From CAYYMX01 sp964473045 (GTDB taxonomy: Bacteria; Pseudomonadota; Alphaproteobacteria; Methylaequorales; Methylaequoraceae): a DNA stretch of 10,219 nt. The position numbers were made by a program, and so were the translations under genes. Location: positions 1-10,219 of the forward strand of contig CAYYMX010000051.1 in the NCBI GenBank assembly GCA_964473045.1, read 5' to 3'. Shown piece after piece: positions 1 to 7,084 of the stretch (position 1 is the stretch's first letter; every line of letters starts with the position of its first letter). The notes below the pieces were generated by a model. That model did no database searches. It saw only the letters and a program-made list of their open reading frames with translations, and was not told the origin of the DNA.

Positions 1-321
1 ACTCCAGTTGGGGATGCTGTAGAATTTAATTCAGTAAAGAAACTTTTCAGCAATTGCTTGGAAAAAATACACATGTCTTCAACAAAGTCGTCAACTGGTC
101 ATTTGCTGGGAGCTTCGGGTGCAATTGAAGCAATATTCTCTATTTTATCAATAAATAATGATTTAATACCTCCAACTCTAAATCTTGAAAACCCTTCAGA
201 TGATTGCCATGGAATTAATTTAGTTCCAAAAGTAAGTCTTGAGAAAAAAAATTCTTATACTTTATCTAATTCTTTTGGTTTTGGCGGAACAAATGTTTCA
301 TTAATATTTAAAAAAATTTAA
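1..321 (+). CDS. fabF: 3-oxoacyl-[acyl-carrier-protein] synthase II (KAS II), C-terminal part
   Basis: Condensing enzyme of type II fatty acid synthesis: it joins malonyl-ACP to a growing acyl-ACP in the cytoplasm. Only the last 106 codons are present; the gene enters from the left edge in frame 1 and ends at TAA 319-321. The window opens at TPVGD, the residues that directly follow the first active-site His of this family (motif HGTSTP), so that His lies just outside. The second active-site block, KSSTGHLLGASG, is complete, with the conserved Lys at 85-87 and His at 100-102. The C-terminus carries the family signature NSFGFGGTN followed by SLIFKKI, as I recall the end of E. coli FabF. An ATG at 73 lies inside the conserved fold and is not a real start. 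mltG follows after 6 nt, so the two are probably co-transcribed. Identity as a KAS is very secure; FabF rather than FabB rests on the C-terminal match. Confidence 0.95.
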   Translation, partial: TPVGDAVEFNSVKKLFSNCLEKIHMSSTKSSTGHLLGASGAIEAIFSILSINNDLIPPTLNLENPSDDCHGINLVPKVSLEKKNSYTLSNSFGFGGTNVSLIFKKI

Positions 322-327
322 TTTTGA

Positions 328-1281
328 GTGTTTAAGTATTTAGCCCTATTATTTTTTGTTTATTCGATAAACCTTTCTCATATTCTTTTTTTCCAACCAA
401 TTTTTTTGAAGAGTCCAAAGAAAGTGTTTGTTGAGCCCGGAATGAAAATTAATTCTATAGTAGATCTTTTATTTAAAAATCAAATAATAAATAATAAATT
501 CGCATTCAAAATCTGGATTAGGTTAAACTCTTATGATAAAAAACTGAAATATGGAGAATATATTTTTGACAATGAAGTGACTGTTTATAGTGTATGTGAA
601 AAATTATTTCAAGGAGATTCAATTTACAGAAAGATAACAATTGTAGAAGGCACATCAAAATACGAATTATTTAAATATTTGAAAGAAATTGATCCATCAT
701 CAAACCTTACCATCAATGATATCCCTTACAATATTATTGCTGATACTTACGCTTACAAATTTAATGATAGTGCCTCTAAAATCTTAGAAAACATTATTTT
801 TTTGAGCGATAAAAAATTTAAGACTATTTGGGTTAACAGAAAAAAAAATCCCTTTTTAAATAATAAATCAGATTTGTTTGTTTTAGCTTCTTTAGTTGAG
901 ATGGAAACACCAAAAAAAAGTGAAAAAAACTTAGTTGCAGGGGTATTTTTTAATAGATTAAAAAAAAACATGAGGCTGCAATCTGATCCAACTGTAGCCT
1001 ATTCTTTGACTTTAGGTAAAAAAAAGCTAGGAAGAAAATTAACAAGAAAAGATTTAAGATATAAATCAGAATTTAATACCTATATTAATAAGGGGTTGCC
1101 ACCTTTTCCAATTTCTTTTCCAGGTCTTGACTCTTTGTTGGGGGTAATAAACCCACATGAGAGTGATTTTTTATATTTTGTTGCAAACAAAGTTGACGGT
1201 GGTCATTTATTTTCATCTAATTACTCTGAACACTTAAAAAATGTTAACGCCATGAAAAACTATGAAAAAAAAAATAAATAA
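328..1281 (+). CDS. mltG: Endolytic murein transglycosylase MltG (YceG family)
   Basis: Inner-membrane lytic transglycosylase that cuts nascent peptidoglycan glycan strands near the growing end. The 317-residue protein has a hydrophobic N-terminal anchor (about residues 4-22), a LysM-like segment (about 35-95, starting FVEPGMKINS) and a C-terminal catalytic domain. The catalytic Glu is Glu191 in LASLVEMET, followed by the family blocks VFFNRL (206-211), MRLQSDPTV (215-223), the NTY-INKGLPP stretch (250-259), PGLDSL (265-270) and YFVAN..GGHLFS (283-296). The length is close to the 340 residues of E. coli MltG. The start is GTG at 328, the first codon after an in-frame TGA (325-327); it is needed to keep the membrane anchor, and no Shine-Dalgarno sequence precedes it. 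It begins 6 nt after fabF and its last 20 nt overlap gmk, suggesting translational coupling. Function is assigned by family motifs. Confidence 0.93.
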   Translation: MFKYLALLFFVYSINLSHILFFQPIFLKSPKKVFVEPGMKINSIVDLLFKNQIINNKFAFKIWIRLNSYDKKLKYGEYIFDNEVTVYSVCEKLFQGDSIYRKITIVEGTSKYELFKYLKEIDPSSNLTINDIPYNIIADTYAYKFNDSASKILENIIFLSDKKFKTIWVNRKKNPFLNNKSDLFVLASLVEMETPKKSEKNLVAGVFFNRLKKNMRLQSDPTVAYSLTLGKKKLGRKLTRKDLRYKSEFNTYINKGLPPFPISFPGLDSLLGVINPHESDFLYFVANKVDGGHLFSSNYSEHLKNVNAMKNYEKKNK

Positions 1282-1894
1282 AAGAAAAGGATTAATGTTA
1301 GTACTATCATCACCTTCGGGTGCTGGTAAAACTTCAATCTGTAGAAAAATAGTTGAAAAGGAAAAAAATGTTTTAATGTCTGTTTCTTATACAACAAGGC
1401 CCAAAAGAAAAAGTGAGAAAGATGGTACGGATTATTATTTTGTATCCAAAAAAAAGTTTGAAAGTTTATGTATGAAAAAGTTTTTTGTCGAATACGCTAA
1501 TGTTTTCGACTATTGGTATGGTACCCCAAAAAAATTTATAGAAACCAACCTAACTAATGGAATTGATATTATTTTTGATATTGATTGGCAAGGCACACAG
1601 AAATTAGCTGATTTTTCAAAAAGTGATATAGTTTCAGTTTTTATTTTACCCCCAAGTACAAAAATTTTGCTAGAAAGATTAAAGAAAAGAGCTGAAGATA
1701 GTGAAGAGATTGTAACAAGAAGAATGAAAAAAGCAAAATCTGAAATCAATCACTGGATAGAGTATGATTATGTATTAATTAATGAAAATATTGAAAATTG
1801 TGTTAATGATGTGTTGGAAATTCTAAATGTTGAAAGAAAAAAAAGATTTAGGCAAAAAAACATTTTTGATTTTGTCGAAAAATTAATCTCTTAA
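1262..1894 (+). CDS. gmk: Guanylate kinase
   Basis: Phosphorylates GMP to GDP with ATP, a cytoplasmic step of guanine nucleotide synthesis. The 210-residue protein (E. coli Gmk has 207) shows the P-loop PSGAGKTS (residues 18-25), the GMP-binding region YTTRP (43-47) followed by E52, G55, D57 and Y58, the YGT turn (86-88), the DIDWQG strand (106-111) and the Arg-rich lid around 139-154 (ERLKKR and the TRRM segment). The ATG at 1262 is preferred because it keeps the Lys/Arg-rich lead into GLMLVLSSPSG, which I recall as usual in alphaproteobacterial Gmk. An ATG at 1295 with AAGG just upstream is a possible internal alternative that would still retain the P-loop. The start lies inside the mltG 3' end (20-nt overlap). 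The stop TAA at 1892-1894 overlaps the stop of the convergent rsmA. An A10 run sits directly after the start codon. Confidence 0.96.
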   Translation: MKKKINKRKGLMLVLSSPSGAGKTSICRKIVEKEKNVLMSVSYTTRPKRKSEKDGTDYYFVSKKKFESLCMKKFFVEYANVFDYWYGTPKKFIETNLTNGIDIIFDIDWQGTQKLADFSKSDIVSVFILPPSTKILLERLKKRAEDSEEIVTRRMKKAKSEINHWIEYDYVLINENIENCVNDVLEILNVERKKRFRQKNIFDFVEKLIS

Positions 1895-2661
1895 AAAATT
1901 TGGGATAGTTTTATATAGTCATTTGGACTAATATCTTGTGGTCTTATATTTGGATTTATATTGTTTTCAACAATTTTTTCTTCTGCATTTTTAATTTCTT
2001 TTTTTAAATTATTTTTTATTGTCTTTCTCCTATGGGAAAATGATAATTTTAAAATTGAGTCTAATTTTTCATAATTAAAATCAAATTTTTTTTTTGGACT
2101 CAAAAGTAGTACAGATGAAAAAACCTTTGGTTTTGGATAAAACTTTTCAGGCTCTATTTCCATAATTTTTTTCACATTTGCATGTAATTGAACTAGAACA
2201 GATAATCTTCCGTATGCTTTTGATGATACTTTAGCAATTAGTCTCTCAGCAACTTCTTTTTGAACCATTACAATGATCGTTTCAAAAAAAATTATATAGC
2301 TTAACCAGTTTATAATTAAAGTTGTTGCAATATTATACGGAAGGTTGGCAATTAGTATTATTTTTTTTTTTAATAATTTTGATAAATTAAGTCCTAATGC
2401 GTCTTTATATAAAATTTTAAATTTTTTGGGATAATTGTTTTTAATTTTTTTCAAATAAGGTTCAAGGGTTTTGTCTTTTTCTATAGCTAACAATTCATAT
2501 GGATCTTTTTTTAATATACATTCTGTTAAATATCCATGCCCAGGACCAATTTCAATAATTGATTTGCCACGAATGTTTTTTAATGAACAAATATCCTCAA
2601 GAATAGTTTGATCTTTTAAAAAATGTTGCCCTAGACTTTTTTTAAATCTAAAAATGTTCAT
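1891..2661 (-). CDS. rsmA: 16S rRNA (adenine1518-N6/adenine1519-N6)-dimethyltransferase
   Basis: KsgA/RsmA dimethylates two adjacent adenines in the 3'-terminal helix 45 of 16S rRNA during small-subunit maturation, using S-adenosylmethionine. The 256-residue protein is slightly shorter than the 273 residues of E. coli. Visible motifs in order: KSLGQHFL (8-15); SAM-binding motif I, IEIGPGHGYLT (36-46); the acidic residue Glu61 in AIEKD; Asp87 in YKDAL; catalytic NLPYNI (106-111); MVQKEVAERL (132-141); PKPKVFSSVL (176-185); and the C-terminal SFSHRRKTIKNNL block (207-219). The gene is last in the minus-strand operon. Its ATG overlaps the pdxA stop by 1 nt (TAATG), so translation is probably coupled, and no Shine-Dalgarno sequence is visible. 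It ends tail to tail with gmk. A run of 11 A residues on the coding strand (2371-2361) codes for part of LLKKKI; the frame is intact. Confidence is high because every core motif is present. Confidence 0.96.
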   Translation of the reverse strand: MNIFRFKKSLGQHFLKDQTILEDICSLKNIRGKSIIEIGPGHGYLTECILKKDPYELLAIEKDKTLEPYLKKIKNNYPKKFKILYKDALGLNLSKLLKKKIILIANLPYNIATTLIINWLSYIIFFETIIVMVQKEVAERLIAKVSSKAYGRLSVLVQLHANVKKIMEIEPEKFYPKPKVFSSVLLLSPKKKFDFNYEKLDSILKLSFSHRRKTIKNNLKKEIKNAEEKIVENNINPNIRPQDISPNDYIKLSQIF

Positions 2662-3677
2662 TAAGCAATACTTTTGACAAAATTTAAAGATGAAATAAGG
2701 CTATTAGTTTTGGCTATGTTTTGAGTTGCAATATCAAAGGCTGGTCCGTGATCTGGAGAAACTCTCATAATAGGAAGACCACCAGTAATATTTATTGAAT
2801 TATAAAAATCTAAGATTTTAATAGGTGTTAAACCTTGATCATGATAAAAGCAGATGATTCCATCATATTTTTTTCTATTTTCCTTAAAGAAACACGAATC
2901 ACTACTTAGTGGACCAATGACCTTAATTTTTTTGTCTAATTTTTTTTTTATTGGCTCAATTAGTTTGATTTCTTCGTTTCCTAAAAGACCACCTTCACCA
3001 GCATGCGGATTAATAGAGCAAATACCAATTGTTGGATTAGCAATCTTCCAAATTTTTTTTAATGAATCATTAAAAGAACAAATTTTTTGAATGATAATAT
3101 TTTTATTTAATTTATCAATTATTCTAGAAAATGGGATATGAGTTGTAATCAGGCCTACTCTTAGATTTGGACCATTATCAACTGGTCTTATTGTTGACAA
3201 AATCATGATTTCTACATGTTTTTTTTTTTCTTCTTTGTTGAAAAGGTGTGAAATATATTCAGTTTGACCATTAAATCTAAAGCCGGATTCTTTGAAAGTT
3301 TTCTTGCAAATTGGCATAGTAATCATTGCGTTAGCAATTTTTTTTTTAACAAATCTAAATGCATGATCTATAGAGCTTTTGATGTATTTAATATTTTTTT
3401 TGTCAGGCACACCAAGTGTAAAATTCAAGTTAATCTTTAAATCAATTATAGGTAATGCTTTATCAAAAGTAATATAAGCGTCTTCAGGGCTATGAATTTT
3501 TTTTAAATTAATATTTAATTTAAATAAATTATTTATGTATTGAATTTTTTTAAAATCATCAATCAAAAAGAAGTGAGGTAGATTAAATTTTTTTCTTAAC
3601 TTCCAGGTTTTTATAACTAGCTCTGAAGCAATGCCAGAAGGTTCACCCATTGTGATTGCTATTAATTTTTTTTTCAT
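2661..3677 (-). CDS. pdxA: 4-hydroxythreonine-4-phosphate dehydrogenase
   Basis: NAD-dependent, metal-dependent enzyme of the DXP-dependent pyridoxal 5'-phosphate pathway; it oxidises 4-phosphohydroxy-L-threonine, whose product decarboxylates and feeds PdxJ. The 338-residue protein begins with ITMGEPSGIASE (8-19). The three expected metal-binding histidines are His180 (ITTHIP), His225 (NPHAGEGG) and His279 (FYHDQG). Lys287, Asn296 and Arg305 (MRVSPDHGPAFDIA) fit the conserved substrate pocket. One oddity: the family block usually written GHTE reads GQTE here (Gln138-Thr139), replacing a His that contacts substrate in the E. coli enzyme. The ATG at 3677 lies 4 nt after the surA stop, and the stop overlaps the rsmA start. 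A/T tracts of 10-11 nt occur inside the gene (2940-2949, 3219-3229, 3338-3347). Identity is secure; activity is inferred from the otherwise complete active site. Confidence 0.95.
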   Translation of the reverse strand: MKKKLIAITMGEPSGIASELVIKTWKLRKKFNLPHFFLIDDFKKIQYINNLFKLNINLKKIHSPEDAYITFDKALPIIDLKINLNFTLGVPDKKNIKYIKSSIDHAFRFVKKKIANAMITMPICKKTFKESGFRFNGQTEYISHLFNKEEKKKHVEIMILSTIRPVDNGPNLRVGLITTHIPFSRIIDKLNKNIIIQKICSFNDSLKKIWKIANPTIGICSINPHAGEGGLLGNEEIKLIEPIKKKLDKKIKVIGPLSSDSCFFKENRKKYDGIICFYHDQGLTPIKILDFYNSINITGGLPIMRVSPDHGPAFDIATQNIAKTNSLISSLNFVKSIA

Positions 3678-3681
3678 TGAA

Positions 3682-4923
3682 TTATTCTTTAGTTAAAATT
3701 TTAACATTAGCATTCTTTCTTAAATTAGAGATATATGTATTGCTTAATTGATGGAATTTTTCATAAAAAATTTTGTTTTCAATCTCAATTCTATTAACTT
3801 TTTTTTCTTTTATCTGATCTTTTTTACAAATTAGAAGTGATGTATATTCTCCATCAATATCAATTATTTTAGTTTTTTGACCAGCATCTGTGTTTTGAAT
3901 TGCATGTAAGAACTTTTCTGATAATTCTTTAAGAAAAATATTCTCTATTTTACTAATTGTTAGTTCATCTGGAATTTCTTCAGACCCCAGCTCTTCTTGA
4001 CAATTAGTGAAAGAGTCTAAAGATCTTTCAACTTCCTCTTTATTAAATGATGAGATTTTTAAAAAAGTTACTTTTAAATTTTCTACCTCTCCTGTTTTTT
4101 TTTTATCAATAAGTTTTAAAATCTTAAACCCATTGTTAGTTTTTATATTTCCAACTACTTCTCCCACTTCCATTTGTTGGATAATTATTTTTATGTCATC
4201 TTTTAAACTATGCTCTGATACCCATCCAAGATTCCCATCATTTTCAGCCGTTGCTGAGTCGGAAAATTTTGATGCAAGAGTGCTAAAAGAAACACCGCTA
4301 TCTAGCAATGAAATTATTTTTTTCATTCTTTTCTTTGACTTAGACCAATCTGCACTATTGGTGTTTGCGATTAGAATTTCAGAAAAATTAAATTGATTAC
4401 CATATTTTTTTTTATTATAGCTTTTTAAAAGATTTTCAACCTCAAGTTTATTAATTGTTATTATTGAAGAGAATTTTTGGTGGGAAAATTTTTTCCACAA
4501 TAATTCAGTAGATAATTGTGCTAAAACCACGTCTATATCAATATCAGCGTCCACTATATATTTTTTAAAATCATCAAACTTTTTTTTGGGGAATTTATAC
4601 ATTTGAGATGCAAAATCAATAAGTTCTTCTTCTGTATAATCTAAACTAGCTTTAGTTGCTTCATCCTTTTTTAATCTTTCAATAATTAGTAATTCCAGAA
4701 CTCTATCTCTTACAGAATCTCTATTTTCTATATTATCTTCTAAATTTAACGATTTTAAAACTAGTTTGATTCTTTCAGATAGATCAAACGTAGTAATTGC
4801 TTCAGAATTTACTGATGCAATTATACCTTCAAATTTTTCTTGAGAGAAAAAAAATTTAGGTTTTAAAAATAAAAGAATTAATAGGCAAATTATTGTTGCC
4901 AGATTTCTTTTTCTAAAGATCAT
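3682..4923 (-). CDS. surA: Periplasmic chaperone/peptidyl-prolyl isomerase, SurA type
   Basis: Periplasmic chaperone that escorts unfolded outer-membrane proteins to the BAM machinery. The frame is open upstream to 5040, but I start it at ATG 4923 (413 residues): this gives a typical signal peptide, with a charged MIFRKR start, a hydrophobic core to about residue 20 and mature protein from about 27. The extra 39 residues upstream lie wholly inside the lptD 3' end. After the signal come a SurA N-terminal chaperone region (about 30-170, beginning IIASVN.EAITTFDL) and one parvulin domain (about 177-282), with the hallmarks FNFSEILI, FSDSATAENDGNLGWV and NNGFKIL. The C-terminal 130 residues show no clear second parvulin domain, unlike two-domain E. 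coli SurA (428 residues); a single domain is, as I recall, common in alphaproteobacteria. The start overlaps lptD by 11 nt and pdxA follows after 4 nt. Its place next to lptD, a known SurA client in E. coli, supports the call. Confidence 0.88.
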   Translation of the reverse strand: MIFRKRNLATIICLLILLFLKPKFFFSQEKFEGIIASVNSEAITTFDLSERIKLVLKSLNLEDNIENRDSVRDRVLELLIIERLKKDEATKASLDYTEEELIDFASQMYKFPKKKFDDFKKYIVDADIDIDVVLAQLSTELLWKKFSHQKFSSIITINKLEVENLLKSYNKKKYGNQFNFSEILIANTNSADWSKSKKRMKKIISLLDSGVSFSTLASKFSDSATAENDGNLGWVSEHSLKDDIKIIIQQMEVGEVVGNIKTNNGFKILKLIDKKKTGEVENLKVTFLKISSFNKEEVERSLDSFTNCQEELGSEEIPDELTISKIENIFLKELSEKFLHAIQNTDAGQKTKIIDIDGEYTSLLICKKDQIKEKKVNRIEIENKIFYEKFHQLSNTYISNLRKNANVKILTKE

Positions 4924-7084
4924 TTTCCATAATTTCTTTAAAACTAAACAAAAATGTAAAATCATTTGATGTTGGATCTTCGGGGTTATATGTGTATTTC
5001 CTGTTCCAAGCAAATGATAAACCAAGACACTCATCTTCATATCTTAATTTTAAGCCATAATTGTGAAACTTAATTTTATTTTTTTTATCAAATGTTGTAG
5101 AGGTAGTAAAGTTCCAGAATTCTGAAAGTTTTTGAGTGTAATCTAAAGAAAATTGATTTTTTCTTTCAATTTCACTTGTTCCATCATTATTAATAACAGG
5201 CGGGGCATATATATTTTTAAATGAGAATTCTGAACTTTTTGTTTGTAATGAAAAGTTAGTGTAAGCTTTTTCTAATGAAAAATTATCTTTTTCTATTGAA
5301 AAAAAAGAATTTAAACTTATTAGATTACTTGGATTAAAAGCTAATAAACCTACTATATTTGAAAGTTTATCATTTATGCCACTCTTAATAGGTAAATATT
5401 TTTGTTTTTCCAGATGAAAACTTTGTCCAATTTCTATTACAGTTTGTTTGCTATCTTTTCCATTTTTCAAGAATGAAAACCCGTAATCAATTCTTGAATT
5501 GTCATCATGTCTGTCGTTTCCAGAAAGCCTATTTCTATTAAATAAATCACTTATGTCAAAGTCAAAATTTAAATTATCTTCATTAGGTATTTTTCTGTTA
5601 TACGCATTTTTGTGTCCACTAACAAAAAGAACTTTTGGTGTGAGAATTGTGGAATAAAGATTTGTATTTTTGAAGTAGGGTTTGGTTAATGCAACAGTAA
5701 ATTGTGGAAAAAAATTAGTTCTAAAAGTGTTATTTTCGTAATGACCAGTTACTGGGTTATCAAAATTGTCTAGATGATAAAGTCCAGCATTAATATGTCC
5801 TCCAAATTCTAAGATTGTTCCATCATTAAATAGTAAAGGAAATTTAATATTTTGGTTGAAAAAAAACTTTTTGTTATCCACTCCTTCCGACCGTAATATA
5901 TTTAAAACTTCAACATTTGTTTCGTAGTTTAACTTATTGAAAGTTTCTTTAGAATTAAGATCTAAAACTAATCTGGGCAAGATTTTGGGTACTTCTTTTT
6001 GACTAAAATCTTTTCTTAGATCCTGAAAAATATGTGACTCAAGGCTGTAATAATTATTTTTTCTAAACCCTCTTAATTTGACATTGCTTTGAAGTGTATC
6101 TGAATATCCATATTTATAAGTGTTTAAATAATTTCTATCAGTTGTTCTATGAACTTCAAAATCAATGTAGGAGTTTTTGCTTATATCAAAAGAACCTTTG
6201 CTTTTGATATGCCCTCTTTTTTTGTCAGTTTTAAGTTGGTTTATTTCTTGATTTTCTATTGTGCCACTAAATTCTGTATTAATTTCACCATTCTCAAAGA
6301 TTTTTCTATGCTCTAGAAAAAACACTGGATTTTTCTTCATGCTAAATTTTGGTTTTAAAGTTATATCCTGGTGATCGTCGATTACAAAATAGTAGGGTAG
6401 ATCAGAACCAAAACCGAAATAGTGGCTTTGAAAAAAGTTGGGTGCTAAAAAACCAGATTTTCGTTTTACTAAAGGAGAGGCCATAGAAAAGTATGGGAGA
6501 TAAAAAAAACTTTTACCCTTAAACTCTACAAATGTATCATAATAAGTAACGTCCATCCTTTTTTTGTCATGCACCACCTTTTTAGCTTTAAATTGAATCA
6601 GAGGTTCTTCAAATTGTTTAGTTTTTTTGTTATAACAAATATCGCATGCCGTAAAAACTGCATTGTCAAGCTTTTCCCAATATCTAGACCTCCTTTCTAC
6701 TCGTTTGGATGCTAATTTTAAAAATTTCTCATTATACTCATAGTTATTGTTGGGAATATATAGAAAATTGTTGTTAATGATTGCGTTATGTAAACTTTGA
6801 TCTGCAACTATTTTTTCAGTTTTTAGAATTGTGCCATCCGAATTAAATATTTTAACGTTGTCTTGAGCAGATAAAACTTTGGAAGAATTGTTTAGAAAAA
6901 CTTTGTCTGCATATAACTTAAATTTTTCGTCTAAGATTTCAACATTACCTGTTGCAAAAATGCGAGTATTATCTTTGTCATAGGTAAATTGGTCTGCATT
7001 AATCTCAATTTGTTCGTCAGAGATTGCAAAACCAAATGAAAAAAATAAAAATAAAGTTATTAAAATATTAGCCATCTTCAACAT
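4913..7084 (-). CDS. lptD: LPS-assembly outer-membrane protein LptD (Imp/OstA)
   Basis: Outer-membrane barrel that, with LptE, receives LPS from the periplasmic bridge and inserts it into the outer leaflet. The 723-residue protein (E. coli 784) has a signal peptide (hydrophobic 5-18, probable cleavage after Ala20), an OstA/LptA-like beta-jellyroll domain (about 25-110, containing EINADQFTYD and ATGNVEI) and then a long barrel domain. The barrel has the family blocks FEGK-like EFKGKSFFYLPYF (187-199) and PLVKRKSGFLAP (204-215), alternating aromatic strands, and a C-terminal YEDEC block. Only three cysteines are present: Cys147 and Cys150 (a CxxC in TACDICYN) and Cys686, which could make one interdomain disulfide. 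Two starts are possible, ATG 7084 and ATG 7075 (residue 4); neither has a clear Shine-Dalgarno sequence, and both overlap the lptG 3' end (17 or 8 nt). surA starts inside its last codons. Confidence 0.93.
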   Translation of the reverse strand: MLKMANILITLFLFFSFGFAISDEQIEINADQFTYDKDNTRIFATGNVEILDEKFKLYADKVFLNNSSKVLSAQDNVKIFNSDGTILKTEKIVADQSLHNAIINNNFLYIPNNNYEYNEKFLKLASKRVERRSRYWEKLDNAVFTACDICYNKKTKQFEEPLIQFKAKKVVHDKKRMDVTYYDTFVEFKGKSFFYLPYFSMASPLVKRKSGFLAPNFFQSHYFGFGSDLPYYFVIDDHQDITLKPKFSMKKNPVFFLEHRKIFENGEINTEFSGTIENQEINQLKTDKKRGHIKSKGSFDISKNSYIDFEVHRTTDRNYLNTYKYGYSDTLQSNVKLRGFRKNNYYSLESHIFQDLRKDFSQKEVPKILPRLVLDLNSKETFNKLNYETNVEVLNILRSEGVDNKKFFFNQNIKFPLLFNDGTILEFGGHINAGLYHLDNFDNPVTGHYENNTFRTNFFPQFTVALTKPYFKNTNLYSTILTPKVLFVSGHKNAYNRKIPNEDNLNFDFDISDLFNRNRLSGNDRHDDNSRIDYGFSFLKNGKDSKQTVIEIGQSFHLEKQKYLPIKSGINDKLSNIVGLLAFNPSNLISLNSFFSIEKDNFSLEKAYTNFSLQTKSSEFSFKNIYAPPVINNDGTSEIERKNQFSLDYTQKLSEFWNFTTSTTFDKKNKIKFHNYGLKLRYEDECLGLSFAWNRKYTYNPEDPTSNDFTFLFSFKEIMENDL

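Noticed and set aside
1916..1930. Inverted repeat TAGTC-ATTTG-GACTA just after the gmk stop, as a possible terminator
   Set aside because: The stem is only 5 bp, is not GC-rich, has no following T tract on the plus strand and lies in the rsmA coding sequence.
2854..3090. 78-codon plus-strand open frame antisense to pdxA
   Set aside because: It mirrors the conserved pdxA active-site region, which explains its openness; no independent protein signal.
4007..4396. 129-codon open frame on the plus strand, antisense to surA
   Set aside because: Composition is that of a shadow of the minus-strand gene (Ser/Phe/Leu-rich, no motif, no ribosome binding site), while surA on the other strand has recognisable domains.
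4924..5040. N-terminal extension of the surA frame by 39 codons
   Set aside because: It lies wholly inside the lptD 3' coding region, has no signal-peptide character, and would bury the clear signal peptide that begins at ATG 4923.
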